Position numbers and translations under genes: made by a program. This document shows, piece by piece, positions 25,066 through 35,727 of a stretch of DNA of 64,000 bases; the stretch's first letter is position 1; each line of letters begins with the position of its first letter. Source of the DNA: Apostichopus japonicus (Eukaryota > Echinodermata > Holothuroidea > Aspidochirotida > Stichopodidae); NCBI RefSeq assembly GCF_037975245.1, contig NC_092574.1:12239213-12303212 (forward strand), written 5' to 3'. The notes beneath the pieces were generated by a model. The model ran no database searches. It was not told the DNA's origin and saw only the letters and a list, made by a program, of their open reading frames with translations.

Positions 25066-26655
25066 TTTTATTTTATTTATTTACATATGTCAATGACTTA
25101 CGAAACTTCAATGTTAATTAAAAGCTTGTCGCCCATATTGTATCGTATTTCTTCATCGGGGTCTTGATCCGGGTTTTTATCGGGGGATTGTTCCTTTTTA
25201 ATTCTCACGGTAGAGATGACCATATTAAATGGACACAGTTCTCTTCTATCGTTACTATTTTCGTTGTATTTCACTTCGACCTATAGTGGAATATATTTGT
25301 TGATAATCAATCCAACACGCACAATAATATCATATTCACCAAGGAAGACAGTAGTTTGGATAGACAAGGAATGATGCCTTAAGCTACAATAGAAAATCTT
25401 TGAGGCTTTCCATCATCGCCGTCATATCGTTCCTAACAGAGCCGTATAGATACAGCTCTAGATAATATTGAGCGTCATTATACTATTTACAGATCATTTG
25501 GAAAGCGCTGTAACATACCTCAACCTATGTGATGGTTGTGAAAATATGCTTGAAAAGATGTCGTCTTGTGATCAGCGGAAGTGATTAGTTTCGGGAAACT
25601 AGAAAGGGCTCATATGACAGAGCCCTATGTTAATTAAGGACGTGTCTGGAGATCCCAAGGTTTGAACAAGAGCGAAAAACATAAACAACATGTTACGTAA
25701 TACGCAGCACACCTATACATACAGAACCTGAGAGCCTAAACGTCATATCGTCTTTATATGATTGACGAAGTTATAGCAAGTTTTCTTTCAACTAAGTATC
25801 ACCAACTGTGATTTATGGAGCTCCATTTCAATTCGATAGTAGATGATAGAACATGGTCCAAAGAAGTGGAAACAAATGATATAGCTGCAACATGCATTTT
25901 TAATATGACGGTACGTATACATTATATTTGATGCGACGCCGTCTTCTCTCTATTGCAAAATATTAGTTTTATCTTAAAATTATCATCAAGTGTGCAGTTT
26001 ATTAGAATAGATTACTTGTATCATACGATGATGTATAACCTCCACTCGGACCAATCTAATTTAACGTGCTAAAATACTTTCCAAAAATATATCTGCTAAC
26101 GTTAACCTCCAAATGTGATGTTTACACAGTGTATTTTTACGCCACAGCATGCTCTGGTGTTCAAAATGACGTGATATGGACTTTAGACATAACCAACATA
26201 GTACAAGTCTTTCCATTGTATCTCAGGCTAATGCAATTAATATTTTTTCGGGATTGGTTAAATCTGATAGAGCTGTCTATTTATTTACAATGTCGATTTT
26301 TGTTAAGGCTGTTCGTTCTTATAAATTACAAGTTAAAAATGAAATTCTTGCCGTACATTTAATGTTCCAATTCCCACTCCTTGCGTTTCCACCAAAAGTT
26401 GGTCTCTAATGTTCCCTTTCGTTACCTTAAAATAAATCAAGACAATCAGTTATTACAATTAACATTGATATAAACTATATATCCTTTGATAAGTCACCTG
26501 ATTTCCACGATATATATTATATAATATATATATAATATATATATAAATATTATATAATATATATACAGAGCGGGAGGCCCGGGCTCGAATCCCGGTGGAG
26601 GCTGGAAGTTTTATCACTGTTCTCGATTTTCCAACTCATGACGTATACATGAATG

Positions 26656-26743
<88 letters not shown>

Positions 26744-29700
26744 GTTGAGTGGTTTTTACCTTGGCGTATCGTGCTCTGTATGTACGCGTGTGTGTGTGTG
26801 TTAGATGTACGAATTCCGTAAATATGATTATTATATATAATTAACATATTCTTATTATAATTTATATATATTAATACCAATATAAAACACTAATAACATA
26901 TATACCTCTACTGTCTTCTGAAGTAAGGTGTCTTCATTTTCCAACCGAAATATTGTCTTGAAGCCACTCGCACTTGATATGTTGCAGTGAAGATTCAAGT
27001 CACCTCCTACGGTGAGGGCTGAAAACTCCGAAAGAGATTGCAGGGCGATGACCGTGTCCTGGAAAATAAGCAGATGAATTTGATCATTAAATCCTGGCAT
27101 TATGGAACGCTCAATGTACATGTTTAGTATTATCAACAGCAAATGGACAGACATAGTTTGGGACCGACAAGACTCGTTTTGTTTACTTCACAAAACGTCT
27201 ATTTTTCGCACTATTTTCACAAGTAGTCGAAAGTTTGTCGTAACAAGTCACAATTTCGATAAAACACTGAAAATTTATAGCTTGCTACGCCTCTTCCGTG
27301 TAAATGTCTGCATGTTTTCAACACAACCCAAACATTTAGTCAAGCCATTCCTCTTAGTTTAACCTATATATGTTGCCTATAAGAATGAGCTCTGTCGTGG
27401 TATGAACCGTATCGAGACAAATTGCTAACCAGCTGTGACTTTTTGCAGGAAAAGAAAAGGCCACGTTAAGAACATTTCAAGTAGATGTGATAAACTCAGT
27501 GAAAGTGATGAAAAAACGGAATAATTAGGAGGTTTCCAGTTAAAACATGGGAACTCTTGAATCGATCATCTTACTTGTGTAGAAACAAATCCTCCACCAT
27601 AATTTTGTTGCGTCGATAACCAATTTGCAATTTCTGCAGCATATGTGAGTTCACGAAGTTTGATCTGTGCCAAGAGAGCGTACCCGGTCGTCTCGACGGA
27701 AAGAGCTGAAGGACGGCGTTGAATCCAGAATGGTCGCCCATCTTGTTGCTGGTTGCCTGCACCCCAGGCACGAGAATTCGTAACTTATAAAAATATAGGT
27801 CGAAAGGAAAATTGTTCTGGGTAATTAAAATGCCGTGGAAGACGTCTTGGAAAAATGCAAGTATTACCAGGGTGTTTACTGGTTACAATTGTTTTATTTT
27901 CTTCTTATGTAATTCTGTCTCCATTTTTCTTATTTCTCACTTTTTAACGCGTTTCTTTAAAGTTTTTAATACTAATTCTTGTAGCTTGATTAATTAAACT
28001 CAAGCAAATACTTGTTTTCTCAACGTCCACCTATTTTGAATAAGAGTTCTCCAATGGGTTGCGATAGACGTTTGGGTTTAATTTTTTCTTATAACACAGA
28101 TAGAAAATATCAGGTAAGTGTTCGTCTTACTGCAAAATCACGATATTGAAGTTCACTGATATTCCGGGAAGTGGGGGGGGGGGGGGAGAGTATTGATGTT
28201 GTTTCGTAATTAATGATGTAAGTAGACTCCTCCCCTTATAGTATCATAATATTATTTTGTGTTTTCGCGAGGGTACGTTTCTATCCTTACTTGGGTATAT
28301 GGTTGGTGGTGCTGGTGACGTATGATCCTACAGGGTGTGGACGACACAAAATTATGGGATAGGTGATGGGGAATATGAGACCCATAGGATAGGAAGCAAG
28401 AAGGGGAGAAACAGGGGAGGGTGTCAAACAAATTGAGAGAGTTTAGAGTGTCGGCAAGAGAAAGAGAGAGTTGTTAGAAGAGGAGAGAGCAGAAGAGGTA
28501 CATATGAGGAGGGAGAATTGTTGGGGAGAGAGAGAGGTGGAGTGACATGGGGGTCTGGAAAGGGGGAGAGCTACATCAGTATTATTCTTTTACGAAAGGA
28601 GTTTTAAATTCCGTTACGACTTTTTAGCTCCCGAATTCTTACAACGAAGGAACCGCTGTTGAACACCATAATACTTTTAATATCATAAAATTTCATCATT
28701 AAATCTACGAAGGAACCATTGTTGGATACCGTATTCATTTATATCTTATTGTCATTATTCAATCCATTCTTTCATGGAGCACCTTATATATTTTCTTACA
28801 TATTACATTAAATGTTCGATTAAGTCGTCTGAAGTTAGGGCAAAACCCTTCCCAGCTTAATACTTTTAATATTTCGAGGAAGCTCATGACTTCTTCTATA
28901 CCATCTAAAAACTCATATTCATATAATCTGGAATTAGACTGTACAAGTATAATAGTGTGATGGGACTACGAGATCGTCGACGCTAACTTCCGGAAACGGA
29001 GAAAAACTCTTTGAACTCTTAACCTAAACAACTGTTGGACATGTTACTGTTACCATTTGTGCGTGTGGTTGCGTGTCTGCGTGTGCGTGTGTTTGTTTAT
29101 TCTGATAGTTTATATCTTCTTTGTCTTTAGAGTAAACCTGGGATAAGTATAAGGAGTCTCCCGTGAGCAGGTAATGTGTGAGTTCGTTATACCTTTGTTT
29201 CATATAATTATTTCACTTTAATATCATTAGTTACAAGTCAGTATTCGGACAAGTTCAACTTACTATCGATACAGTTTGTAAACTGGAAAACGGTTCCAGT
29301 CTTTGCTTGAGTCCTCTTGTGTCACTGCTTTCTTATCATCCCCGTGATTCTACAGTGATAACTTCACATTTTCACGTAATACGGTTCAAAGTCACCTACA
29401 CTTTCTTAAAAATTTACCAGTCTGAGCCTTACGGCGTACAATTGTTAAGATGCTTTCATTGTTTCTCAGGGTTTACCGGCTACATTGAGCAAAGCACATT
29501 CCAACAGAAGGTGTGAGCATGATACCGAAATTTTGAATTCACATATTTACAAGAACCTGAATTAGACTGTATTCCACATAATTATAATGTTCTCTGCTGC
29601 TCACAAATTCTTTTTCCTTTTCTTATAATTGCTATCTTACCTGGATCGTGGACGGAGTGAGATCTTAGCTTAATATTGGCATCGGCACGCCTGTCACTGT

Positions 29701-29806
29701 TCATTAGAGCTAAGGCATATGTCACCACAGCAATTACATATGGTCGTTGAAGTCCATCAAGTTGACTCTCCAAGTAAGAAATGGCACTGTTCTTAGCAGC
29801 TGGGTT
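15967..29806 (-). CDS. C3-like: Complement C3-like thioester protein, C-terminal part (copy 1)
   Basis: Complement C3 binds targets by a thioester and is cleaved by convertases. Only the C-terminal part is here. Eleven minus-strand exons run from 29641-29806 down to 15967-16012. In order they give the end of the thioester domain ([11 protein letters not shown], then GGGFVSTQ), the CUB strands, the receptor-binding MG8 domain (start [15 protein letters not shown], end AVRVYDYY), the EECIQFY...CTC anchor, and a C345C/NTR tail ending in a short Cys-containing peptide. The C345C tail favours C3/C4/C5 over alpha-2-macroglobulin or insect TEPs. Phases close at every junction except between 19854-19931 and 18227-18296, where a microexon seems to be missing. 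No exon upstream of 29806 was found before the SAM-like gene, so GCGEQ, the catalytic His, ANATO and MG1-7 are absent. It may be a truncated duplicate. Confidence 0.85.
17068..17269 (-). CDS. C3-like: C3-like exon j: C345C core
   Basis: 202 nt, phase 1 to 2, acceptor tttccag, donor gtgagt. Contains [37 protein letters not shown] and ends GNGAVKG. This matches RTFISPIKC ... YLMWGLSSDFW ... YIIGKDTWVE of C3. Reading past the donor adds residues that are not conserved. Confidence 0.85.
18227..18296 (-). CDS. C3-like: C3-like exon i: C345C strands
   Basis: 70 nt, phase 0 to 1, acceptor tttgcag, donor gtaatg. Encodes [20 protein letters not shown] then IKKG, equivalent to VKVQLSNDFDEYIM..IKSG in C3. 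It joins in phase to the next exon. Confidence 0.82.
18661..19221. repeat. About eight 70-bp tandem repeats (copy 1)
   Basis: The unit contains CATTCTGATGACTCAACCAC, TATAGCAGTAATGTATCTGA and CATATCTCCTTG. Copies differ by a few bases with an alternating pattern (GACCATATCTCC versus ATCCTAATTTCC), which suggests growth by two-unit steps. It lies inside the C3-like intron with the phase problem. Copy 2 has about seven units at 54448-54946. Confidence 0.92.
19854..19931 (-). CDS. C3-like: C3-like exon h: start of C345C/NTR domain
   Basis: 78 nt, phase 1 to 1, acceptor ttcaag, donor gtaagt. Encodes [19 protein letters not shown] then VSAQTY. The Cys before VSAQTY aligns with the Cys of ACEPGVDYVYK in C3. 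It leaves one base (G) that the next recognised exon, which starts in phase 0, cannot complete. Confidence 0.82.
20706..20775. repeat. (TA)n microsatellite
   Basis: TA tract in a C3-like intron followed by a short TG/TA-mixed run. The corresponding site in copy 2 (57627-57723) is longer and interrupted. Confidence 0.95.
21810..21896 (-). CDS. C3-like: C3-like exon g: anchor before C345C
   Basis: 87 nt, phase 1 to 1, acceptor tttatag, donor gtaagt. Encodes [12 protein letters not shown] then [11 protein letters not shown], corresponding to the ESC--FYHP ... LCR--LCRC segment of C3. The cysteines are kept. Confidence 0.88.
22797..22980 (-). CDS. C3-like: C3-like exon f: MG8/receptor-binding domain
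   Basis: 184 nt, phase 0 to 1, acceptor attacag, donor gttagt. Starts [15 protein letters not shown] and ends [11 protein letters not shown], equivalent to the A2M receptor-binding fold closing strand (VKVYAYY in C3). Copy 2 differs at about ten residues but stays open. Confidence 0.88.
24107..24194 (-). CDS. C3-like: C3-like exon e: start of MG8/receptor-binding domain
   Basis: 88 nt, phase 2 to 0, acceptor tttgtag, donor gtaatg. Encodes [20 protein letters not shown] followed by TPNKTSCEK, matching the SM-I-D-S--TGF strand of the C3 receptor-binding domain. The protein is identical in copy 2. Confidence 0.88.
24730..25080. repeat. (TA)n tract plus AT-rich palindromic insertion in copy 1
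   Basis: A (TA)n run to 24796 is followed by sequence absent from copy 2. It starts CAGGGATGTGCCCAGGATTT, like an hAT end, then has an inverted pair GTAGCTTTATATAAATG (24894) and its complement near 25008-25024 around an AT-rich centre. It is probably one or two small nested elements next to exon d. Confidence 0.6.
25102..25280 (-). CDS. C3-like: C3-like exon d: CUB end
   Basis: 179 nt, phase 0 to 2, acceptor actatag, donor gtaagtc. Starts [18 protein letters not shown] and ends LLINIEVS. It includes a polar stretch with [17 protein letters not shown]. Copy 2 (62339-62493) has lost 24 nt from that stretch in frame. Confidence 0.85.
26510..26745. mobile_element. (TA)n tracts flanking a partial tRNA-derived SINE
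   Basis: The partial SINE at 26565-26640 holds GAGCGGGAGGCCCG, the B box region CTCGAATCCCGG and the same tail as the copies at 4.1 and 4.4 kb, with a few changes. TA repeats lie on both sides. Block copy 2 has only a TA tract at this site (63872-63920), so the SINE is present in one copy only. Confidence 0.75.
26906..27058 (-). CDS. C3-like: C3-like exon c: TED-CUB linker
   Basis: 153 nt, phase 0 to 0, acceptor ttccag, donor gtatat. Begins [15 protein letters not shown], equivalent to the last TED helix after GSTQ in C3, and goes on into CUB strands. Its counterpart in copy 2 would fall just beyond base 64000. Confidence 0.82.
27575..27756 (-). CDS. C3-like: C3-like exon b: end of thioester domain
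   Basis: 182 nt, phase 1 to 0, acceptor gtgcag, donor gtaaga. Contains the family signatures [11 protein letters not shown] and [12 protein letters not shown]. The frame is the one that continues from the preceding exon through a split Gly codon; other open frames here are shadows. Confidence 0.9.
28174..28187. repeat. Poly-G run
   Basis: About 14 consecutive G in a C3-like intron, a likely sequencing-error and G-quadruplex-prone site. Confidence 0.9.
28360..28575. repeat. GA-rich low-complexity tract
   Basis: Purine-rich on the plus strand with repeated GAGAGAGA and GGGGAGA runs, in the intron between C3-like exons a and b. No coding signal. Confidence 0.8.
29641..29806 (-). CDS. C3-like: C3-like exon a: thioester-domain helices
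   Basis: 166 nt, phase 0 to 1, acceptor attttag, donor gtaaga. It encodes [16 protein letters not shown] through [17 protein letters not shown] to HSVHDP, which matches alpha-helical hairpins of the TED. It is the first C3-like exon seen. No exon feeding its phase-0 start is visible up to 31 kb. Confidence 0.85.
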
Positions 29807-29809
29807 CTA

Positions 29810-31072
29810 AAATATATAACAAAAACAAACAAGTAAACTATGTTTTAACTTGTTAAGATTTCCTTATTTTGTTAGGTACTATAGCATTACGGCATTTGTA
29901 TAATGACACCATTACATAATATATTGATGAATGTCACCATTGACTACCGAAAACAACAACAATTTTAAATTAGTTAACCACACGTTTTCGGTCATTTTGG
30001 TATACGTGCTCAAGTTTGGCAAAGTCTGAAGCTTTGCCGCCTATAACTTTTGCCTTTTACCGTACATTAGTGCACTGAAGGCATACAGAGACTAATATTT
30101 TGCATTTGCTGTCAGGAAAGAGATACTACGCCTATTCATATATATTATTATTCAACGACTAGTTGAATACGCTGGTTGTGGTTCGCCAGCATCGGTTTGA
30201 ACAGAAGTTAGCATTCGTCGAAACGATCGTCTCGCAAGGATCTCAAAGGATCTCAAAGGCGCTACCAGAAGATCTACAGACCAACCCTTACGTTGGTCTT
30301 TAGTATGATAGTAAGGTACATTTAATGATATAACGTATCCTGTAGCTAAGCTTAAGTTAAGTGTCAAAGTTTTAACCCCTGCAATTAGAAATGTACAGAT
30401 TGATGAAAGATGGTGATTGAATGAGAATTATATTTGATCGATACATTCCATTCCATTTATTGTCTTCCTGGATACGTAAAGTATTTGCAGGTTTTCTTTC
30501 TGTTGTCATTCCATAACAGTAGAGAGGAAAGCACTAGCCCTAGTAGTTATAAGTGTAAATTTTTGATTACCTGCTTCCCTTCTCAAGAATAGTCAGATGT
30601 GTACATTTGACTTAAAAAAGACCCTCAACTGTGTCATAAGCAGGATCAAAACAACATCAATGTGTACACGTTATGGAAAAAATGATAAGATGAATTTGAT
30701 AAGCAAACGTATACAAACATTTTTTCCCATGAAGACACATAAAGTCAGTGCATGTTTATGAAAAATGATAACATGCAAAGAAGTAAAAGAATTTTAAGTT
30801 ACAAAAACCAACTTAAGTATTGAACCAATAAAATGATTAAAAGCAGCAAGGTCCGGATCCAAGAAGTCATAACTTTTTGTTTAAAGAAAAACTGTAACAA
30901 AGAGAGATGTCCATCGCTGTATCGTTTATACACTGTGCTGTGGGTATTGACTGCAGCTGTTTGTACTGACTGTATACTAGTGTATATTTACTGACGGTAG
31001 CAAGCTGTGTTTGTATTTTCTGGGATCGATGGTGGTGCCTAACACTTCTGTTACACCTCAGTCAAAACTAGG
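29810..31072. other. No gene recognised; unit boundary region
   Basis: No further C3-like exon can be found upstream of 29806 on the minus strand here. A 71-codon open stretch at 30152-30367 resembles no family I know. The region is where the C3-like gene stops abruptly and the SAM-like gene begins, so it is the likely rearrangement or assembly junction. Confidence 0.5.
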
Positions 31073-31291
31073 TCAGATTTCCGGCATTAGACGTTTCTTT
31101 TTGCGCGAGTCTTCACACCCTTTAAAGCAAACACCTATTGCTTTCAGTAGGGATGGTTGTGGCAGAGCATGTCTCTCGAGAATAACATAGGCCTGGGATG
31201 GTGTTAGGTGGGTGCCTCTGCACACTACAAAGGGCTGTGGCGTCATGTCCACATTGATAGTCCTTGCGTATTCTTCTATGTCAACATCCTC
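31073..31291 (-). CDS. SAM-like gene terminal exon 4
   Basis: 219 nt with stop, phase 0, acceptor actgtag. Runs EDVDIEEYARTINVDMTPQP, then TPSQAYVILERHALPQPSLL and KAIGVCFKGCEDSRKKKRL. Family members often continue for about 60 residues after CFK; here a basic tail ends it early. Confidence 0.7.
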   Translation of the reverse strand, partial: EDVDIEEYARTINVDMTPQPFVVCRGTHLTPSQAYVILERHALPQPSLLKAIGVCFKGCEDSRKKKRLMPEI

Positions 31292-34200
31292 CTACAGTTA
31301 TAAAAGAAAAGGTACAATTTATTCCTGACTGTTACTGTAATTTATTCCTAACTGTGAGAGGGACATTTCAAATAAAAAAAAATGCAATGCAGAATATGAC
31401 CGTGACACCTTCGTACTGAGTAGTACTAACCTTAGTTAGACAGAACAAGAAAGAATGTAACTGCTGACTGCTGAGCACACACAGCTAACAGCATCTCTGA
31501 CCAGATTCCAGAATAGACAAATTATGTGAACTTGGAATTTCCGTCACATGAAGCACGAGATATTTTCTCTCATAATAGCCATAAATTCACATTCATAACA
31601 TAGGTGACCTTGCAACTTTACACAGATTCAGAATAATCTTTTGGTCATGATGCCCTTTTAGTATTTATTTCATGTAGCAACTTTGAACATTCATACATTA
31701 CAGTAATCTTACTAGTGTTTCCTCAACCAAATACTTAGACTCTGCAGTGAAGGTCAAGCGAGACATCAACATGCCTAACAGTTTTGGTATGACACGGCTG
31801 GGATTAGAAATCGAGCCCCGCCTCCTGGATGGCTCTGACCACTCATTTTTTTCCATTATGTAGCTTATATAGGTGAGCGTGGGACATGATAAATATTTTG
31901 GTGGGGTGGGGGCGGGGGGAAGGTTTCCCAGCATTTCATGACAACAAAGTTCCCTGATGAATTTTCAAAATTCCCTGATGATTAGTTCAACCTATTTCTA
32001 GTGTGATATGTCTTTGCACATTTTGGACATGAGCCAATATATAAGACTGACTGCTCTCTTGGGCCAATCAAATTCCCTAGCTTTTCCCTGATTTTTGAGA
32101 CATTTTTCTCAAATTCCCTAACTTTCCCTGACTGGAAAAAGGGAAACTAATTTTCAAGGTTCTGCTTCCATTTTCCAGGATGGCTGGCAACCCTGCTAAC
32201 CAATCTGCCCTCACAATCCCCCCCCCCCCCCCCAACACCCAGGAAAATAATTCTCAATGACCTTACGGTTGAGAAACTATGATTTAATTGTTGTGTCTGT
32301 TTATTCACCTCTCAAAAGTGGATGATTTGTACAGTTTTTAGACCCTCTAATGTGGAGAAGTTTCTTAAAAGTTAGTCATGAAAGGGAAACACAAATAACA
32401 TAAAATTTATTACTAGTTGACTACATGATCTCTGTCAAATTAAATGTACCTTATTTGCAATGGGAATCAGATTATGAAGCAATTCCAAATTAAGATCACA
32501 AAATTCATTGATTCATGCATGATTCCAACAAATTTTACCTTTTTGAATAAACTACTTACCGGCTGAACAGTGATGAAGCTTTTCACGGATTGCTGTGCCA
32601 AGCTATGGCCCCTTTTACCCTTCACACCTCGTAGTATTACTGATAGCATGAAGACTGCAAGGTTCTTCTTTTGATCTGTGAATTAGAGCATATCATACTA
32701 CCAGTGTTTGTAGGTAGGTACTTAAGTTTTATGGGTAATTGTTCTCAACAAAGGTTTAATACTGCCATCCACAGCTTTTCATCCAGGTTTGGAGTGCTAA
32801 AATAGGTTTCCCTGTTACTTATTTCCTTTTCCCTGTTCCAGTTAGTGTGTATTACGTAAGAACATGTAACATTTCTCAAAAGAGCATTGCATGTACATAA
32901 ATCGGAGCATGGTACCTGTAATGGGAATTTAAATTTAAATATAAAACCTAGACATTTTGTAATTCCTTGGGGACCTTGGCACATAAAATGGGTTATTTAC
33001 TCTCTTTTTTTAAGTAAGAACATTCATCACTATAAAAAGAATTAAGTCCTAATGTTGCCATCTACAACCCTGAGACAATTGAAAAATGTATATCCCATTT
33101 AGTTTCTTTAAAGTACCTTCTGTCACTAACCCTTCAAAAATGTCATCCTGGTGTCAATCTTTGGTATGAGCTCCTTCATAGTACTTTCATGATTCATCCA
33201 ACAAGGACAACGCAGCATTGTCTATCTCATTCTCTGAAATAACAACAACAAAAAACTAGCATTTAAAGAAAGTAGCATAAAGTTTTAAAATCAAAACAGT
33301 GCCAAAAAGGGAGGGGAGAATTCATTAAAAAAATTGTTGCACCTTCGTCAAGTAGTGATTTTTTATGTTTTTACTGTAAGCAGATAGAGTCTTAAAATCT
33401 ACATGGTTGTATGTGGTTATCGTGAAGAAAGTTACAACCGTTTTTGATACCAAAATGACACAGTTTGGGCCAAAAATGTTTTATTCAAAGAACTACATTA
33501 CCCTCCATGACACCCTACTAAATGGAAATGGTTTTTTTCATTTCTTGAAAATGATACATGATTACCACGGGTCAGATATTTGGCTGTGAGCCAGCAAAGT
33601 GATGATATATATAATATATTATAAATCAATGCAAAATTACCAAACATTTTTTTTTATTATGCCACACAACTTGGTTAACCAAACCAAAAGGTCATCGAAA
33701 GTTCATTATGGTTTTAATATTTTGGATAAATGCATACACCTAGCCTTGGCATAGGCCCCTTTAAGTTTTATCATTCAATTTATTTATACCTGAAAAAGAA
33801 AATGATAGAAGGAAGAGACATATTTTTACATGTCAAAATCTTGTCTTTCTGATCACATAGTCTCGGGCCTACAGATACGCCTACTGTACCAGTTTTGTGG
33901 AAATTTTGCAGACGTAGGATCTACTGTACACTTAAAGTTAAACCATAAATTTATGAATATTGTGAGGCTGAGCCCCAATAAAAATCAACATTTGTAATAC
34001 TGAGGCGAGGTATAAATTAGTAGTTTCTTGTCCTGCCTGCATCCTTTTGCCCACTGGGTCAATTTCCTTCCCTTTTTTAATTTTCAAATTTGAACAACCA
34101 ATTTACCCAAATTATACCACAGAAATTCCCCTTCTGATCACACTCTCTGTAGGTTAATTGCCTGCACCCTCACTTTTTCTGAACAGTTAGGAAAAGAAAC

Positions 34201-34794
34201 TATTTTATTTATAAAAATGTGATCAATATGGCCCAGGCAATACTAGCATTTATTTAAGTTATATTTGTAATATATGACCCAACTATATTTGTAATAGTAA
34301 GTAATATATGACACTCAAACTAAGAAGTTTTCCAAAACAATTTTCAGTAAGCTAGTATGAAGGTGACTTAGTTAAGCCTATCCTTAGTGACATCTTAATA
34401 GTTTTCTTAACTTTCTTCAGAAAACTGAAAAATGTGAGCATAGGACTGGTGAAGTGTCATCAACATTACTTATCCCACGCCAGACACAAGCATAACGTTA
34501 TACTCCGTAGCCTAACGTATACGCAAGCGCGCTCTATCTTGTGCAGCAGAGTTAGGCCTAGCCTACGCACGGGCTACGAACACAATATATACTCTTGAGT
34601 CTTGACCTAACGTTTGGAAATTGCCAAGTCTGTAGGCGGACACAGCCTAACGTTAGCTAGGCCAAGTAATATTCTAGCCAATCCGTTTGGGGTATGAATA
34701 CTATACCTTCAAATGATTCCTTCAAGTCTTCTACCCCCCAACTTCGATAAAGTGTCAACACATCACCATCATCAACCGGGAACGAGGAAGACAT
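31073..34794 (-). CDS. SAM-like uncharacterised family protein, four exons, frame broken
   Basis: Minus-strand exons 34707-34794, 33131-33233, 32560-32654 and 31073-31291 have GT/AG sites, and phases close if a 7-nt excess in exon 2 is ignored. The start MSSSFPVDDGDVLTLYRSWG with EDLKESFE looks like the first helices of a SAM domain. The later exons carry VILRGVKGKRG, SFITVQP and ERHALPQPSLLKAIGVCFK. I recognise these as a recurrent uncharacterised family of fish and marine invertebrates with SAM-like N-termini, often with a longer middle region. About 165 residues would result, shorter than usual. Exon 2 has an in-frame TGA before MKELIPKI, so it is a pseudogene, a polymorphism or a sequencing indel. 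Function unknown. Confidence 0.62.
31930..32210. mobile_element. Possible hAT-type MITE remnant
   Basis: Several copies of TTCCCTGA-like phrases and a right end GGATGGCTGGCAACCCTG, which in reverse reads CAGGGTTGCCAGCC, a common hAT-type terminus. No matching left end was found, so it is a fragment at best. It is inside an intron of the SAM-like gene. Confidence 0.35.
32218..32235. repeat. Poly-C run
   Basis: About 17 consecutive C next to the MITE-like remnant. Confidence 0.9.
32560..32654 (-). CDS. SAM-like gene exon 3
   Basis: 95 nt, phase 1 to 0, acceptor ttgcag, donor gtaagt. Encodes FMLSVILRGVKGKRGHSLAQ then QSVKSFITVQP, typical for this family just before its C-terminal module. Confidence 0.65.
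33131..33233 (-). pseudogene. SAM-like gene exon 2 with stop and frameshift
   Basis: Acceptor atttcag, donor gttagt. Reads ENEIDNAALSLLDES then TGA. After about 7 extra bases the expected helix MKELIPKIDTRMTFLK continues in another frame. Removing 7 nt would restore both the domain and the phase needed by exon 3. Confidence 0.55.
34707..34794 (-). CDS. SAM-like gene exon 1
   Basis: 88 nt from ATG, phase 0 to 1, donor gtatag. Encodes MSSSFPVDDGDVLTLYRSWG then VEDLKESFE. The ATG is chosen because it opens the domain and sits beside a CpG-bearing region. Confidence 0.65.
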
Positions 34795-35640
34795 AATTCA
34801 AAATATACTCATGAATGTACCAAAGAATATTCTACTGCACATCGATCGTATGTACCGTATCTAGTAGAAGTGTGCTGTTATCACGTCGCAACGCGCAACA
34901 TGCCTTCACTAGTACTCCAGCGTAGTTAGTATACGAATGTACGTTCACAATGATCACATTGCAGTTCGAATTGTACGACAATATTTTGGAGGGAACATTG
35001 CCCAGACGTTGGGCAAATGGACTCGTATATATACAGGATAAACGTTGGATAATTGTTTCCAACACCATTTTACCCATAATGGTTAAAGAATTAACCAACA
35101 TTTTCTTAAAACATCTCTACCCAACAAATTTTTGTTGACCAGAATGTAAGTCGCTTTCGTCCAATCAGAGCGCTAGAAAATAACATGCGACACTGGTCGT
35201 TAAATGAGAGCACAAGAAGCTGAGATATGTCAACTTAATTCGACATATGTCGATTACAGGACTAATGGCACACTATATGCGCACCATATATGTCTCTAGA
35301 TCATAACGATTCCCACAGCTGCTCGAATGGGCTTATTTCATGTTGCTATCGTTGGAAATAATATCGTTGGAATACTTTGAAAGCCTTGGTTTAGTTTGAA
35401 AAGGATGATTATGATGACACCTACGACAAATGTGGTAACAGGTGCTTGATTTATGGTATTAGGGAAGTTAAAGGGGAACAAAAGGTAATTTGACTTCGGT
35501 TTACTAGAACCAGTGTGTCTTTATAATGAAATATGGAAACGGTTGCAGCAAAAATAAAAGAAACAAGAAACAAGGCAAATGACATTCTAGGATTAGTGTG
35601 AAAATGTATATAAAATTTTACAGACAAGTATGTACAATAG

Positions 35641-35727
<87 letters not shown>

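Larger units (their letters stand above)
5943..26829. repeat. Large duplicated block, copy 1
   Basis: Matches 44563-64000 in the same order and orientation: 5943-9251 with 44563-48474, then 14026-26829 with 48475-64000. Identity is high (a few percent substitutions by eye) with many indels. The gap at 9254-14024 is a mobile element absent from copy 2. Content: SUMO exons 2 and 1, then the 3' exons of a C3-like gene. The right end of the similarity is set by the window edge, so the repeat may extend further. Confidence 0.95.

Noticed and set aside
30152-30367. Further upstream exon of the C3-like gene
   Set aside because: Composition and residues do not match TED or CUB segments and no suitable acceptor/donor pair exists.
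31698-31934. Extra exon of the SAM-like gene
   Set aside because: Phases of exons 3 and 4 already close (0 to 0) without it, and the sequence looks repeat-derived.
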